In this document: positions 1-10,787 of the stretch, piece after piece
Layout of the letters: each line of letters starts with the position of its first letter
Numbering within the stretch: the stretch's first letter is position 1
From: Diphasiastrum complanatum
Lineage: Eukaryota > Streptophyta > Lycopodiopsida > Lycopodiales > Lycopodiaceae
NCBI GenBank assembly: GCA_029204225.1
Contig: CM055106.1
Coordinates: 6,699,136 to 6,763,135, forward strand
Direction: 5' to 3'
Length of the DNA: 64,000 bases
The notes under the pieces: model-generated
Databases searched by the model: none
The model's input: the letters and a program-made list of their open reading frames with translations, nothing else
Told to the model about the DNA's origin: nothing
Made by a program: the position numbers and the translations under genes

Positions 1-2520
1 TAGTGTTGGCTAATATGGCTTATGGTTTGTATTAGCTTATTTTCTATTTTCTAGTGTTGCTTGTTGTGATCATCCTTAGAATGAGATACAACGGAGGATT
101 TGATTTTCAATAAAGAGGTTGCAATCAACAATGTGAAGCAAAATGAAGAGCTTGAACCAAAAATTAGAAAAAAAAAAAATGGACAACCAAACGTCCAAGC
201 TACTAGGGATTGTTGATCCAATGCATGGAGAGACATGGTAGAAATTTGTGGCTACAAAAATCTTGGAATGAAAAGGGCTTAACATGGGATTGAAATAACT
301 CAACACACTGAAATTCACTGATGTCTCTAACTAGAAAAGGCATAAATGGTTGAATACATGTTTGGTGGTCCTATCATACATTACCAACATGCTATTTCAA
401 TTGGTGATAAGCCCTTTAGATTGTGGGTCAATAAAAAGGGTTTTTTACTAAACAATGCTACTAAAGACAATTTAGAATTTGGAAGCTTTTCAAGATTCAG
501 GAAGTAAGAATTTTTTAAATTTTTTATCCTCAATTTTGTTCACGTACAAATTTTGCATAGTATAACTATTCTTATTTTTTTGTTAATGACATATTTGACA
601 TTGTTTGCTCTCACAACATGACCATATATTTCACACCCATCAAGTTGAGATACAAAACCGAGATTTTCTTCACTTTTACATTTCTTATGAAACCTATTCT
701 CAAGATAGATGCAATTGTCTAAATGTGCAGAGGAGAAGAGCATCAAAGGAAGACTTGAATCCATTCATGAATTGAATGAAAAAATTGCAATGGATGTTAA
801 AGCCTAAGGGCTGGGTCATTGGGTGAACCAATGCAATTGGCGGTGCTTTTCAAGCCAAAGTGCATAGGGGGGGAATCAAATTTTTGGCACCAAAGTTATT
901 TTCAGCACACTTTTGCATGCATGTGCACAAAACTAAGCATCAGACCCATGCTCACTTGTTGGAGAATAACTAGAGATAGACAAGTCAATATTCAATTCTA
1001 TTATTTTGATGTATAAATAGACTTGCTTTGCATAAAATATAGAGATGGTATACAAATTAATATATTCTATTTGACAAAAAAATGACCAAGAAAAATCTCA
1101 TTTATATACCTTGAAAGGTTTTATTGAGTAGTAGAGAGCAACAAATATGACTCACTTGTGCTACTATTGTGTGTGTAAATGCACCTATCTTGTGAAATTA
1201 TATTGTGCTTTTGTTTGGTCATTCTTACATAGAAAAATATGTATTTAAATTATTGTGATTTTAAATTATATAATGCCTCTAGCTTTGATGATCCAAAAAA
1301 ACTTTAGTACTTGAATTAAAAAAAATTGAAATGTCCATATCTACTTTAATAGGACTCTAAATTGGATTTTTTTTTAAGGGCATGTTGCTATGGTCATATA
1401 GGATTTTTTTTAAGTTAGACATTCATAAAAAAACATGTATTGAAAGACTTGGTATTACACACTCACATCTAAAAATTTTATTGATGTTGACCATTACCCC
1501 CACATATTTGACACACCATACATGCCTTACTTGCAATTTTCTCAAAATCAATGGCTCAATTTTTTAATGAATAAATGTATATATGAAGAATATGTCTGTG
1601 AAAGAATTTGATGACATTTGTGATAGTTAATGAGATATAATTTTCTAAAAAAAGCGTGCATTTTGCTAAAAACTCTAGTCTTAAAAGGAAGTTGCTAAGA
1701 AAATATTGTCAAATTTGTTTTGGGAATTGGATGATCACAAACCTCTTACGATTAGATACAACACGTTGATAAAATATCTAAATGTTGGATATAATACGAC
1801 ATTTAAGTCCTCTAGTTTTTTGGAATTAATATTGTTGATAAACCCATAATAATTTAATGTTAATTGATGTATTTATGCTTGATTTAGGACTTCTAATTAT
1901 AGTTTCATGGTGTAGTTTTAATAAAAGTGAGCATCTGTTTTAAAACATCTTATTCGATACTCCACAATAATAATAATAAGTATTATGGCTATCTGGAATT
2001 AGGTCAAACATAATTGACTTAAAAAATAAAGATGGATCAAATCTCTTCTATACGACAGATAAAGACCCACTAAGAACAATACTAAGATGAGGACAAGATC
2101 AACACAAAAAGAGACTTGTGGGAGCCAAACCACCCATCCCAACTAAGATGTATCCCAATACCTCACCCCCGAGCCATAGCAAGTGAATACCAGAGGAGAG
2201 GAGAGAAAACTGGCAACATAGATCCAAAGGCTAAGAATGGAGGAAGCTGTGTCCCATCCCGTATACATAGAGGTAGGAAACCTGTGCATGCACCCATGCA
2301 ATCTCCCATGCAGTCCATCCAAACATAGGTCACATATCCCATGCTATCCTCATGCATACAACCGTCACAAGCCATGCACTGCTCCACATGTCTCAATAGG
2401 AGTGATTGGGTCCTCTCAAGGCTATTAGGTACAAGTTGGCCTTGACATGGAATTAAATTGAGGCGTAACCAATAATCTCGAATACTGGAGGGCTGGTCTA
2501 CCATATTAGGACTATTCCAT
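1..2520. other. AT-rich intergenic DNA, no gene recognised
   Basis: Open frames here are short (about 60-115 codons), lack recognisable motifs and overlap on opposite strands. No LTR, terminal inverted repeat or tRNA-like box was seen. It is probably decayed transposon sequence beyond recognition. Confidence 0.5.
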
Positions 2521-2529
2521 GTCCTTATA

Positions 2530-2710
2530 AATTACCCAAGGTGAAAAGGACAAAATTTGCGAAAGAAATTGAAGATTTTTTGCAAAATAAAATTTTGATA
2601 GTCATTGGGCCTCCACATAAATTATCCAAGGTGGAAAGGACAAAGCTTGCAAAACAAATTGAAGATTTCTTCCTTTCAGAAATTACCTTGGTTGCTAAGC
2701 CTCTACCCCA
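2530..2710. repeat. Imperfect tandem duplication, period about 90 bp
   Basis: A block starting with ATTACCCAAGGTGAAAAGGA at 2531 recurs from 2621 as ATTATCCAAGGTGGAAAGGA, and both continue with similar sequence ending in a TTGAAGATTT motif. The copies differ by scattered substitutions, so the duplication is old. No coding function is evident. Confidence 0.7.
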
Positions 2711-2989
2711 CCCATGTCAATGAATTTTTTAAACACATCTTGTATAGCGATTTTACCTTATCATGCACACACTTGAGGTAAGGAAAAGAAATGCGAAATG
2801 TTACACCACATTTCCAAGACAACAAGGATTCTGAAAAGCTATTTACCCTCCATCACATTTTCTATTCAATAAATTGTGGCAATGCCTTTAATTTATTGTT
2901 CCTGTCTATACAACAACAAGACTCACACGTGTGGATCCATGCACTATCTCTATTTGTGAGGTAAATCATTCATCTAATGTAAATGTCTC

Positions 2990-3280
2990 TATTTGTGTAT
3001 GATCTTTTGCACTATATAGCACTCTGATTGTCGCACTGAATAATTGCTGGAGCAGATTATCAGAGACCAATATCAGACAATAAACTCTTCAATCAAATTG
3101 TCTCTTTAATAGCTTGAGAGACTACAATGTATTTTGATTCTGTAAATGACATTGTAATGAATATTTGTTTTCGACTGTTCCATGATATTGGACGATTATT
3201 GAACAGGAAGACAAGTCTAGAAGTCGATCTTCTAGTGTCAATATCACCTGTCCAATTTGCATTTGTATATCCATGAAGTG
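2990..3280 (-). pseudogene. Old Ty1-copia RNase H fragment (host of the Copia-1 insertion)
   Basis: Read on the minus strand from 3285 leftwards, the translation gives GYTNANWTGDIDTRRSTS, then a PISWNSRKQ segment, an SFTESKYIVVSQAIKE segment and an IIQCDNQSAI segment. These are the successive blocks of the copia RNase H domain. Several stop codons interrupt it. Its upstream half, the same reading frame of the same old element, is found on the far side of Copia-1 at 9625-10010. The RT relates it to the element at 24462-25510. This is a dead copy; no product is expected. Confidence 0.75.
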
Positions 3281-3285
3281 TATGG
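3281..3285. repeat. Target-site duplication of Copia-1 (left)
   Basis: TATGG lies directly before the LTR terminus TGTGAAAAAT and is repeated exactly at 9620-9624 directly after the other LTR. Confidence 0.9.
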
Positions 3286-3940
3286 TGTGAAAAATACAGA
3301 TCCTAAGTGGATCTAAACTCCAAGATCATTGGCTTGAATGCTTGCACTCCAAACTACATAAGCTAGGAATTGGCAACACATTCTATGCTACCTAGAATGC
3401 AAAGAACTTGATCAAAAAGCATTTATCACAAATGGAAACTTCCATAAACATCAAGTGCGGCCCAAAATAGCATTATACAGTCCATAATACATCAGCCTAC
3501 CACTTTTGGAAAGCACCTAAGATCATACACAATAGCTTGAAGACAATACACACAACAATGCTCTCAATGGAGGAAGAAACAATGACAATGATCTATTGAT
3601 CTCAATGAAGCATACAAAAGGTTTCTCCAACCTGTTCTCCACGACTTCCCTACTATTTATGGATGAGGAAGATGACTCTCTCTCCTCTCTCTAGAAGGTA
3701 CTTGACCCTAGATATTCCCTATATAGGAAAAATAGCTAAAAATGGCTTATATGACCAAAATACATCAAAATGGTCTCATTTTGAAGGGTATGAAGTTTGA
3801 CACTTCATCATACTGAAAAAATACAGTAAATAAAAACATTGTGGCCTGGTTCACACGTGTGAAACTCCAGAACCAAAACTATTTACAATTTTAGCCAATT
3901 TAGGCCTCAAACTAGCTAGGAAATGTTGACAATTTTCACA
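3286..3940 (-). repeat. 3' LTR of Copia-1
   Basis: It matches 8965-9619 base for base except at three sites (one near 3629 and an adjacent pair near 3860). On the minus strand it starts TGTGAAAATTGTCAACATTT and ends GATCTGTATTTTTCACA. Its first bases supply the stop codon of the pol frame. Confidence 0.95.
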
Positions 3941-5129
3941 CTCCCTCTTCAACATTGGATGCTAGTTTCAACATAGTCTTTGAGCACATTCCAAGATTAG
4001 ATCTATGCATTAAATATAGGTCCTTTCCCAATGGTTTGGTGAAGATATCAGCCACACACTCCTTTGAAGAGACATGTTGAAGCTCCACCTCTTTGGCAAT
4101 GACTTGATCTCTCACAAAATGGTGAGCAATCTCAATGTGCTTGCTCCTTGCATGAAAAACAGGATTGCTTGCCAAGCTTTGGGCTGAAAGGTTATCACAA
4201 AGTATGATTGGAGTCTTCTCTGGTTCCAGCAAGTGAAGATCCAATAACATCCTCTTGATCCAAAGAATCTCCTTGGTGCATGTTGTTAATGCCTTGTACT
4301 CGGCTTCGGTGGAAGATAGAGAGATAGTTGGTTGCTTCTTTGATAGCCATGAGACCACTCCATCTCCAAGATAGATTGCAAAGGCACTTGTTGACTTCCT
4401 ATCCATTTGATCACCTGTAATATCTGAATCTGAAAATCCACAAAGGTTAGGTGTAGTACCTCCATACAAGATGCCAAAATCTCTAGATCCCGAGATGTAT
4501 CTAAGTACTCTCTTTCCTAGCTTCCAATGAGCCTCACTAGGATCTTGCATAAATTGACTTAGTTTACCAACCACAAAGCCTAGATCAGGTCTTGTGATGG
4601 TTAACCATATAAGAGATCCTATTAGCTTTCTATAGAGAGTAATGTCCTTGAAGGATCTTTCATTACTTCTTGTAGTTAGCTTTACATTTGATTCCATAGG
4701 AGTAGAAACAACTTTACAATCTTCCATATGAAACCTTTTTAGAATAGAGTTAACATACTTTTCTTGACATATGAATGTAGATTTAGAAGTTCTAATAATC
4801 TCTATTCCTAAGATATAATGAAGTTTACCAAGATCTTGAATTTCAAACTCTCTTTTGAGTGCCATCTTGATTTCATCTATATCTAGATTGTTACCACCAC
4901 TTAAGATAATGTCATCAACATAGATCAAAAGTAAAGTGATATCATTTTCATTCAATCTAAAGTAGAGAGAATGATCATACTCACTCATAACAAAGTTTTG
5001 AGAAAGTAAGAAGGAATTGAGCTTAGCATACCAACTCCTTGGTGCTTGCTTTAGCCCATACAAACTCTTTTGGAGATAGCACACATGATTAGGCTCATCA
5101 TGTGAAACATAGCCCTCGGGTTGCTCCAT
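3936..5129 (-). CDS. Copia-1 reverse transcriptase C-terminal half and RNase H
   Basis: This 397-codon frame overlaps the upstream frame by 79 bp but is shifted relative to it. The recognisable part starts at EDIYMEQPEGY and contains KSLYGLKQAPRSWY, the catalytic YVDD box (LLLIYVDDIIL), the GSLIWLTITRPDL block, then RNase H with SDSDITGD, KSTSAFAIYLGDGVVSWLSK, SSTEAEYKAL, and the terminal ARSKHIEIAHHFVRD and ADIFTKPL motifs. In an intact element this is fused to the upstream frame. Comparison with Copia-2, where 33 residues separate VAKM from EIYM, shows about 100 bp are missing around 5140. The stop codon TGA lies inside the 3' LTR. Confidence 0.93.
   Translation of the reverse strand: MEQPEGYVSHDEPNHVCYLQKSLYGLKQAPRSWYAKLNSFLLSQNFVMSEYDHSLYFRLNENDITLLLIYVDDIILSGGNNLDIDEIKMALKREFEIQDLGKLHYILGIEIIRTSKSTFICQEKYVNSILKRFHMEDCKVVSTPMESNVKLTTRSNERSFKDITLYRKLIGSLIWLTITRPDLGFVVGKLSQFMQDPSEAHWKLGKRVLRYISGSRDFGILYGGTTPNLCGFSDSDITGDQMDRKSTSAFAIYLGDGVVSWLSKKQPTISLSSTEAEYKALTTCTKEILWIKRMLLDLHLLEPEKTPIILCDNLSAQSLASNPVFHARSKHIEIAHHFVRDQVIAKEVELQHVSSKECVADIFTKPLGKDLYLMHRSNLGMCSKTMLKLASNVEEGV
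3941..3950 (-). promoter_or_regulatory. Polypurine tract of Copia-1
   Basis: The minus-strand sequence GAAGAGGGAG abuts the 3' LTR, the position from which plus-strand DNA synthesis is primed. It is also coding: it encodes part of the last residues (VEEGV) of the pol frame. Confidence 0.85.
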
Positions 5130-7792
5130 GTAAATATCTTCATCTTTGCCACGGGTGCAAAGGTCTCATCATAGTCAATACCATATTCTTGAGCATACCC
5201 CTTTGCCACCAACCTTGCCTTGTACTTGTTGATTGATCCATCTTGATTTGTCTTGATCTTGAAGATCCACTTACAACCAATTGCCTTCTTGTCCTTTGGA
5301 AGCTTTACCAACCTCCATGTGTTGCTTTTGATGAGTGCTTGATGCTCATGATCCATGGCTTGGATCCATTCCTTCTTTTGAATTGCTTCACCTACACAAG
5401 TTGGTTCATCAAAAGAGGTAAGAAAAGCAAAGTTAGAGTTGTCCACCACTTGCTTTCCTTTTTCATCATAGGTTAGCCTTGATGGCTTAGCCCTTTGCCT
5501 TTGAGTCTTCCTTGAAGTTTGCTTTGGAGTGGCATCTCCATCTTCATCCAAGACATCTTGCACATCATGATGATTAGTAGGCACATCAACATCAACATCA
5601 ACAACATTGGAAACATTCTCTTCATGAAAGATGACATCCCTACTTATGACAACTTTCTTTGTAGAAGGAATGTACACTTTGTAAGCCTTGCTTACTTCAC
5701 TATAGCCAACAAACACACCCTTCTTTGATGAAGGATCTTCTTTAGTTCTATCATCAAGTGTGATATTGACAAAACATGTACATCCAAAGATCCTACAATG
5801 CTTGACACTCGGCCTTCTACCATAAAGAACCTCATGAGGAGTTTTACCATCCAAGGAAGCACTTGTCCATCTATTACATAGATAGTTAGCACATGCTAAA
5901 GCTTCCCCCCAAAAAGACTTAGCAAGATTAGCATGTAGTCTCATTGCCTTGGCACATTCACAAAGGGTTCTATTCTTCCTCTCGGCCACTCCATTCTGTT
6001 GTGGAGTCCTAGGACTAGACATCTCCCTCTTAATCCCATGTGCTATACAAAAGTCTTTGAACCTATTTGAGGTGTATTCCCCTCCATTATCAGATCTTAA
6101 GCATTTGATCTTTGTATTGAATTGGTTTTCCATTTCATTCTTGAACTTGACAAATGCAGCAAACACTTCATCCTTACTTTTAAGAAGATAGATCCAAGTA
6201 TACCTACTAAAGTCATCAATGAAAGTTGCATACATCTTTGCCCCACCATTGCTAGTTGTACTAGAAGAATGAATATCAGAATGCACAAGTTGAAAAGCTT
6301 CTTTAGATCTAGAAGTAGATCTAGAATAAGCAAGTCTATGAGATTTGGACAAGGCACAATGTTCACAAACACTATTGTTTGCAACAAGACTTTTAGGGAG
6401 ACCAAGAACAAGCTCTTTCTTTGCCATTACCTCCAAAGATTTGAAGTTGGGATGGCCCAACCTCTTGTGCCAAACTTCTTGGTTTGTCAATTGCTCCCTA
6501 GCCATACATCCTTCATGATTAGAGATCACACATGCATCAAGCTTGAAAAGTTTACCATGCCTCCTACCTTGAGCAATCAAGGATCCACATTTACTTATCA
6601 AACATGCATCTCCAATGAACTCCACATCAAGTCCTTTGTCAATCATTTGACTTACACTAAGCAAATTCTTAGTGATTGAAGGAATGTACAAAACATTTTC
6701 AAGATTTGCTTTCCTATTTGTTGAAAGGGAAATAGGAATAGTGCCTATGCCTTTGATGTCACATTGACCATCATTTGCAGTGTAGATGATGTTACCTTCT
6801 CCCTCATAAGACAATAAGGATGTAAAGTATTCCTTATGTCTTGTCATGTGAGATGAGGCTCCACTATCAATCCACCAAGGATCATTATCATCTATGTTGG
6901 CTAACAAACTTGAAGTCATGACAAGTGATTCACATGTGTTATGTTCTTCCTCATCTATTGTAAGATTTCCTTGCCTCTCTCCTTGCTCTCTTTTCTTCTT
7001 ATAACATTCATTTGCAAAATGACCTTTTATCCCACAATAAAAGCACTTGAACTTTGACTTATTGTTCTTAGTAGAAGAGGAAGAGGAAGAGTGATCATCA
7101 TGATCAAAGTTACCACCTTTGGACCATTTCCCTTTGCCTTTACCTTTGCCCTTGAATTTGCCTTTTGTGAAGAAAGCCTCTTCACCTCCACCTTGCAAGG
7201 ATGCACCATCAAGCTTTGATTGCAACCTATGTTCTTCAGCCAATAAGATTTCTTGCAAGTCAACCACACTTGGCAAGACTCTTTGAATGGCAAAACTTTG
7301 CACAAGGTTAGCATGTTCATTTAGCAAACCATTCAACATAACTTGGACTATTTCACCATCTTTTATGTTCTCATCAATGCATGCTAAATCATCACTTAGG
7401 GACTTAACTCTCAAGATAAATGCATGAGCACTTTCACCCTCTCTTTGCCTACTAGAAAATATTTGTCTCCTTAGGGTCAATACCCTAGATGTGGACTTTG
7501 ATTCAAAGAGCTTCTTTAAGGCATTCCATGCCTCACTTGCACTTTGACACTTTCCAACTTCCTTGAGAAGTTCATTTGTAACATTCATTTTAATGATATG
7601 AAGAGCCCTTTTGGCCTTCTTATCAAACCTTTGTTGCTCTTGAAGTGTGAGAGGTCTCTCTTCAATTTCTGCAACTATGTCCATGAGTTCATTCAACTCA
7701 AGTAAGGACTCCATCCTCACTTTCCAAGTAGAGTAGTTTGATGAACTCAACCTTTCACTAGACTCTAGCATGATCCCACCATTGGAAGCCAT
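5051..7792 (-). CDS. Copia-1 Gag-protease-integrase and start of reverse transcriptase (truncated polyprotein)
   Basis: This is a 913-codon frame starting MASNGG at 7792. In order it holds a Gag region with the YSTWKVRMESLL motif near the N-terminus; a lysine/glycine-rich stretch; the zinc knuckle CFYCGIKGHFANEC at about residues 250-263; the aspartic protease motif WWIDSGASSHM near residue 308; the integrase H-H-C-C finger (HKRLGHPNF ... CEHC); the integrase catalytic core with VHSDIH, SDNGGEY and PQQNGVAERKN; and the start of RT (KWIFKIKTNQDGSINKYKARLVAKGYAQ ends the readable block when split over its parts). After ETFAPVAKM the frame runs into unrelated residues because a deletion removed the RT block with the first catalytic aspartate. 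Intact copia polyproteins are roughly 1300-1400 residues. Confidence 0.93.
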   Translation of the reverse strand: MASNGGIMLESSERLSSSNYSTWKVRMESLLELNELMDIVAEIEERPLTLQEQQRFDKKAKRALHIIKMNVTNELLKEVGKCQSASEAWNALKKLFESKSTSRVLTLRRQIFSSRQREGESAHAFILRVKSLSDDLACIDENIKDGEIVQVMLNGLLNEHANLVQSFAIQRVLPSVVDLQEILLAEEHRLQSKLDGASLQGGGEEAFFTKGKFKGKGKGKGKWSKGGNFDHDDHSSSSSSTKNNKSKFKCFYCGIKGHFANECYKKKREQGERQGNLTIDEEEHNTCESLVMTSSLLANIDDNDPWWIDSGASSHMTRHKEYFTSLLSYEGEGNIIYTANDGQCDIKGIGTIPISLSTNRKANLENVLYIPSITKNLLSVSQMIDKGLDVEFIGDACLISKCGSLIAQGRRHGKLFKLDACVISNHEGCMAREQLTNQEVWHKRLGHPNFKSLEVMAKKELVLGLPKSLVANNSVCEHCALSKSHRLAYSRSTSRSKEAFQLVHSDIHSSSTTSNGGAKMYATFIDDFSRYTWIYLLKSKDEVFAAFVKFKNEMENQFNTKIKCLRSDNGGEYTSNRFKDFCIAHGIKREMSSPRTPQQNGVAERKNRTLCECAKAMRLHANLAKSFWGEALACANYLCNRWTSASLDGKTPHEVLYGRRPSVKHCRIFGCTCFVNITLDDRTKEDPSSKKGVFVGYSEVSKAYKVYIPSTKKVVISRDVIFHEENVSNVVDVDVDVPTNHHDVQDVLDEDGDATPKQTSRKTQRQRAKPSRLTYDEKGKQVVDNSNFAFLTSFDEPTCVGEAIQKKEWIQAMDHEHQALIKSNTWRLVKLPKDKKAIGCKWIFKIKTNQDGSINKYKARLVAKGYAQEYGIDYDETFAPVAKMKIFTWSNPRAMFHMMSLIMCAISKRVCMG

Positions 7793-8945
7793 GATTCTAA
7801 TGTTTCTTCAACTTTTAGGTTCTGTCCTAAAGCACTTAGCACTCACTTTTCTCTCAACAAATGATAGATAAAGAGATCTATGAAGATTTAGGACCCTAAA
7901 ACACTTCTATCTTGAACCTAGATGGTTTCCAAGCATAGAAAGGAAGATTGAAACACATGCAACACTTTGCACACACTAAGAATGGATTACAAAATCAAAC
8001 CAACCTGAACACACTCTTGCTTAAGCTCTCAAACTTTCCAGCAAGTGACCAAATCAAGTTATGGTGTGAAGAGTTACTTGCATTCTTAGAAAATACCCAA
8101 AACTAGGATGCCAAGATTACCTAGTAATGAACAAACTTGATCAACATATGATCAACACACTAAGATATTGATTCAACCTGTAAAACCACATGTAAACCAC
8201 ACTTCTAAAAGTTTATAAACTCCAGCAAGTGATAAATACAAGATTTAGAGGTGAATGAATGAGCACACTTAGTGAATCACAAGACTAGCTTCACTATCTT
8301 GTCAAATCTTGGTGTTTAGATGTAGATCTAAGATCACTTCACATGAGAATGTTCCTCAACCTGTTAAGAACCTGAAAACACACTTGCATAATGGTTAACA
8401 CCTTCCAGCAAATGCTCCAATCAAATTACATAAGGAGAGTTACTTACATGCTCAACAAAGTACACCAAAATTTATGCCAAAATTGATGACAATCTTTACA
8501 ATATGCTCTTCACAATGGAGCTTACAATATGTTCACCCAAAAAAGGGGATCTTTCATCCAAATGGGAGCTTTGCTCAGCCTTTAGGAGAATTACAACTCA
8601 CTCAAAAGAGCATTTGTCATCCACTTAAGGAGAAGTTTCATCCACTTAAGGAGAGTGTTCATCCAAGAATGGAGATTGTCAACAATAGGATTGAAAAGAA
8701 CATTGTTAGTATTGAATATGCACAAGCCTCACAATCACAAATGATTACGTGTTATGATCTGATCCAAAATAGTTTCTTTTCAGCCTCTGATCTTCAATAG
8801 ACCTGAAATATGCTTTTGATCCACAAGTTCAACTCACAAAACAAAGGTTAGTAAGATTTGATCAACAAAGCAATGCAAAATCATGCTAGAACTTGATCAA
8901 ACATCCAAATATCACCAAAAATGGAATACTTACTGTAAATAGAAG
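7793..8945 (-). other. Untranslated leader of Copia-1
   Basis: About 1.15 kb lies between the primer-binding site and the gag start. It has no long frame on the element's strand. It contains short repeated units such as CTTAAGGAGAA around 8600-8660. The same leader is recognisable in Copia-5 at 16285-17145, so it is a real part of the family. Confidence 0.8.
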
Positions 8946-8964
8946 CCAACCAGCTCTGATACCA
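8946..8964 (-). promoter_or_regulatory. Primer-binding site of Copia-1
   Basis: On the minus strand the sequence TGGTATCAGAGC follows directly after the 5' LTR. This is the usual plant copia primer site, complementary to the 3' end of initiator methionine tRNA. Confidence 0.9.
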
Positions 8965-9619
8965 TGTGAAAAATACAGATCCTAAGTGGATCTAAACTCC
9001 AAGATCATTGGCTTGAATGCTTGCACTCCAAACTACATAAGCTAGGAATTGGCAACACATTCTATGCTACCTAGAATGCAAAGAACTTGATCAAAAAGCA
9101 TTTATCACAAATGGAAACTTCCATAAACATCAAGTGCGGCCCAAAATAGCATTATACAGTCCATAATACATCAGCCTACCACTTTTGGAAAGCACCTAAG
9201 ATCATACACAATAGCTTGAAGACAATACACACAACAATGCTCTCAATGGAGGAAGAAACAATGACAATGATCTATTGATCTCAATGAAGCATACAAAAGG
9301 TTTCTCCGACCTGTTCTCCACGACTTCCCTACTATTTATGGATGAGGAAGATGACTCTCTCTCCTCTCTCTAGAAGGTACTTGACCCTAGATATTCCCTA
9401 TATAGGAAAAATAGCTAAAAATGGCTTATATGACCAAAATACATCAAAATGGTCTCATTTTGAAGGGTATGAAGTTTGACACTTCATCATACTGAAAAAA
9501 TACAGTAAATAAAAACATTGTGGCCTGGTTCACACGTGCAAAACTCCAGAACCAAAACTATTTACAATTTTAGCCAATTTAGGCCTCAAACTAGCTAGGA
9601 AATGTTGACAATTTTCACA
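8965..9619 (-). repeat. 5' LTR of Copia-1
   Basis: This is the partner of 3286-3940 and the same length. On the minus strand it is followed immediately by the primer-binding site. The promoter and RNA start of the element should lie here, but I could not place a TATA box with confidence. Confidence 0.95.
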
Positions 9620-9624
9620 TATGG
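9620..9624. repeat. Target-site duplication of Copia-1 (right)
   Basis: TATGG is identical to 3281-3285 and directly follows the LTR end ...TTTTCACA. Confidence 0.9.
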
Positions 9625-10010
9625 ATATCGGATGAATCGACATCAACATAGCAGATACAAAGGTCAATAGTAGGCCATACATATTTGATTATTCTGAAAA
9701 GAGCTTTCTAGTGGATTGTGCCAGGATTAGCCATGTATTGGCTCAAGGAGCTTATGGTGTATGCAAGATCGGGCTTGGTGGAAATCATTGCATACATCAG
9801 GGATTCGATAATTGATTGATATGGATATCCCTTTATTTTGGCCTCCTCCTCATTGGTCTGTGGGCATTGTTCCTTGGATAATTTTAGACCTGGGTCCATG
9901 GGACTTGGACCCATCCTCTTAGTGTCCTTTGTCAGTTTGATATTGTTGCTGAACAACAATGTATCATCCACATAAAGTGTGGTGATTACAAAGAATTGAT
10001 TGATAGCTTT
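9625..10010 (-). pseudogene. Old Ty1-copia reverse transcriptase fragment
   Basis: The minus-strand translation gives TLYVDDTLLFSNN (YVDD catalytic box), SPMDPGLKLSK, a GYPYQSIIESLMYAMISTKP stretch and LSQYMANPGTIH. A deletion has removed sequence between TKDTK and the SPMDP block. Past 9708 it continues towards IKYVWPTIDLCICY and is then cut by Copia-1; the RNase H continues at 3280 and downwards. It belongs to the same family as the RT at 24462-25510. Confidence 0.8.
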
Positions 10011-10787
10011 GATATATCGAAAGTCCCAACATGCGTGGTCTCAACAAGTGTCAACGTACTGAAATAGGCACCTGTCTGACTAATAGTCCCAACATGGTGA
10101 AAAGTAACAACTTGCAAGTGGAATTGTAATATGAAAAGGTTGTGCAAGATGCTATGGCAATCATTCATGAGAAGCTCAAAATGGACATGGCTAAACTTCA
10201 AGTGTGTAATTTTTTTTTGGAAACTAATACATACCAATGCGACTAACTATAGAGGTATGGAGACAAATATAGTAGAATCTAAATCTGAATCAAGACTATG
10301 TTCACATGTGGAGTACAAAGTTTTGCATTATACTTTGGTTGAGAGTGTTTTGGAGTAGTGTAATGATAGCGATAAAATTAAAACTTGGAGCAACAAGTTT
10401 GTCATAACACCAGACTAGCAATTGTAAACTTCTCAGATGTATTAATATAGTGAATTCTTTTTAGTTTGGAGTAACATGTTTAATAAACAAGAAATGGTCA
10501 ATCATTACAGGAGTTCTCAAACTTAGAAGGGCCGTCTGTTACGAGTTTTTTTTTTTAATTGCTTTTTATGTCCATGTTGCCCAATCAATTCTTGACATAG
10601 TGGCTTCTCTACATAACTCGCCTGACCCAGAAAACACAATTCATGTTTGGGCAAATTTGAATTTCCGGTCCGATAGATTGGAAGCATACTATTGGTTGGC
10701 GTACGCAGCCACTGGTTGACTAAACTGCGTGGGTTAACCTCAAGTTAAAATTATCTTGGGACTCACAAATAGGTTTGGCGCCTATTA
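10011..10787. other. AT-rich spacer, nothing recognised
   Basis: One 75-codon and one 83-codon frame overlap on opposite strands; neither shows family motifs. The stretch ends where the Copia-5 LTR begins. Confidence 0.4.

Larger units (their letters stand above)
3286..9619 (-). mobile_element. Copia-1: full-length, young Ty1-copia LTR retrotransposon
   Basis: The element is 6334 bp and transcribed from the minus strand. It has two 655-bp LTRs (3286-3940 and 8965-9619) with TGTGA...TCACA ends, a tRNA-iMet-type primer-binding site next to the 5' LTR, a purine tract next to the 3' LTR, a 1.15-kb leader, and gag-protease-integrase-RT-RNase H in the copia order. By my reading the LTRs differ at only three positions in 655, so insertion was recent. 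It landed in the RNase H region of an older copia, whose two halves rejoin across the 5-bp duplication TATGG. Despite its youth, the RT region has a short deletion with a frameshift, so this copy cannot make a working polymerase; it may still be mobilised by intact relatives. Confidence 0.96.

Noticed and set aside
2163-2504. 113-codon minus-strand frame
   Set aside because: It shows no domain or family motif and overlaps a similar-sized frame on the other strand; there is no evidence of a gene.
6122-6679. 185-codon plus-strand frame
   Set aside because: It is antisense to the integrase region of Copia-1 and is a shadow of that coding sequence.
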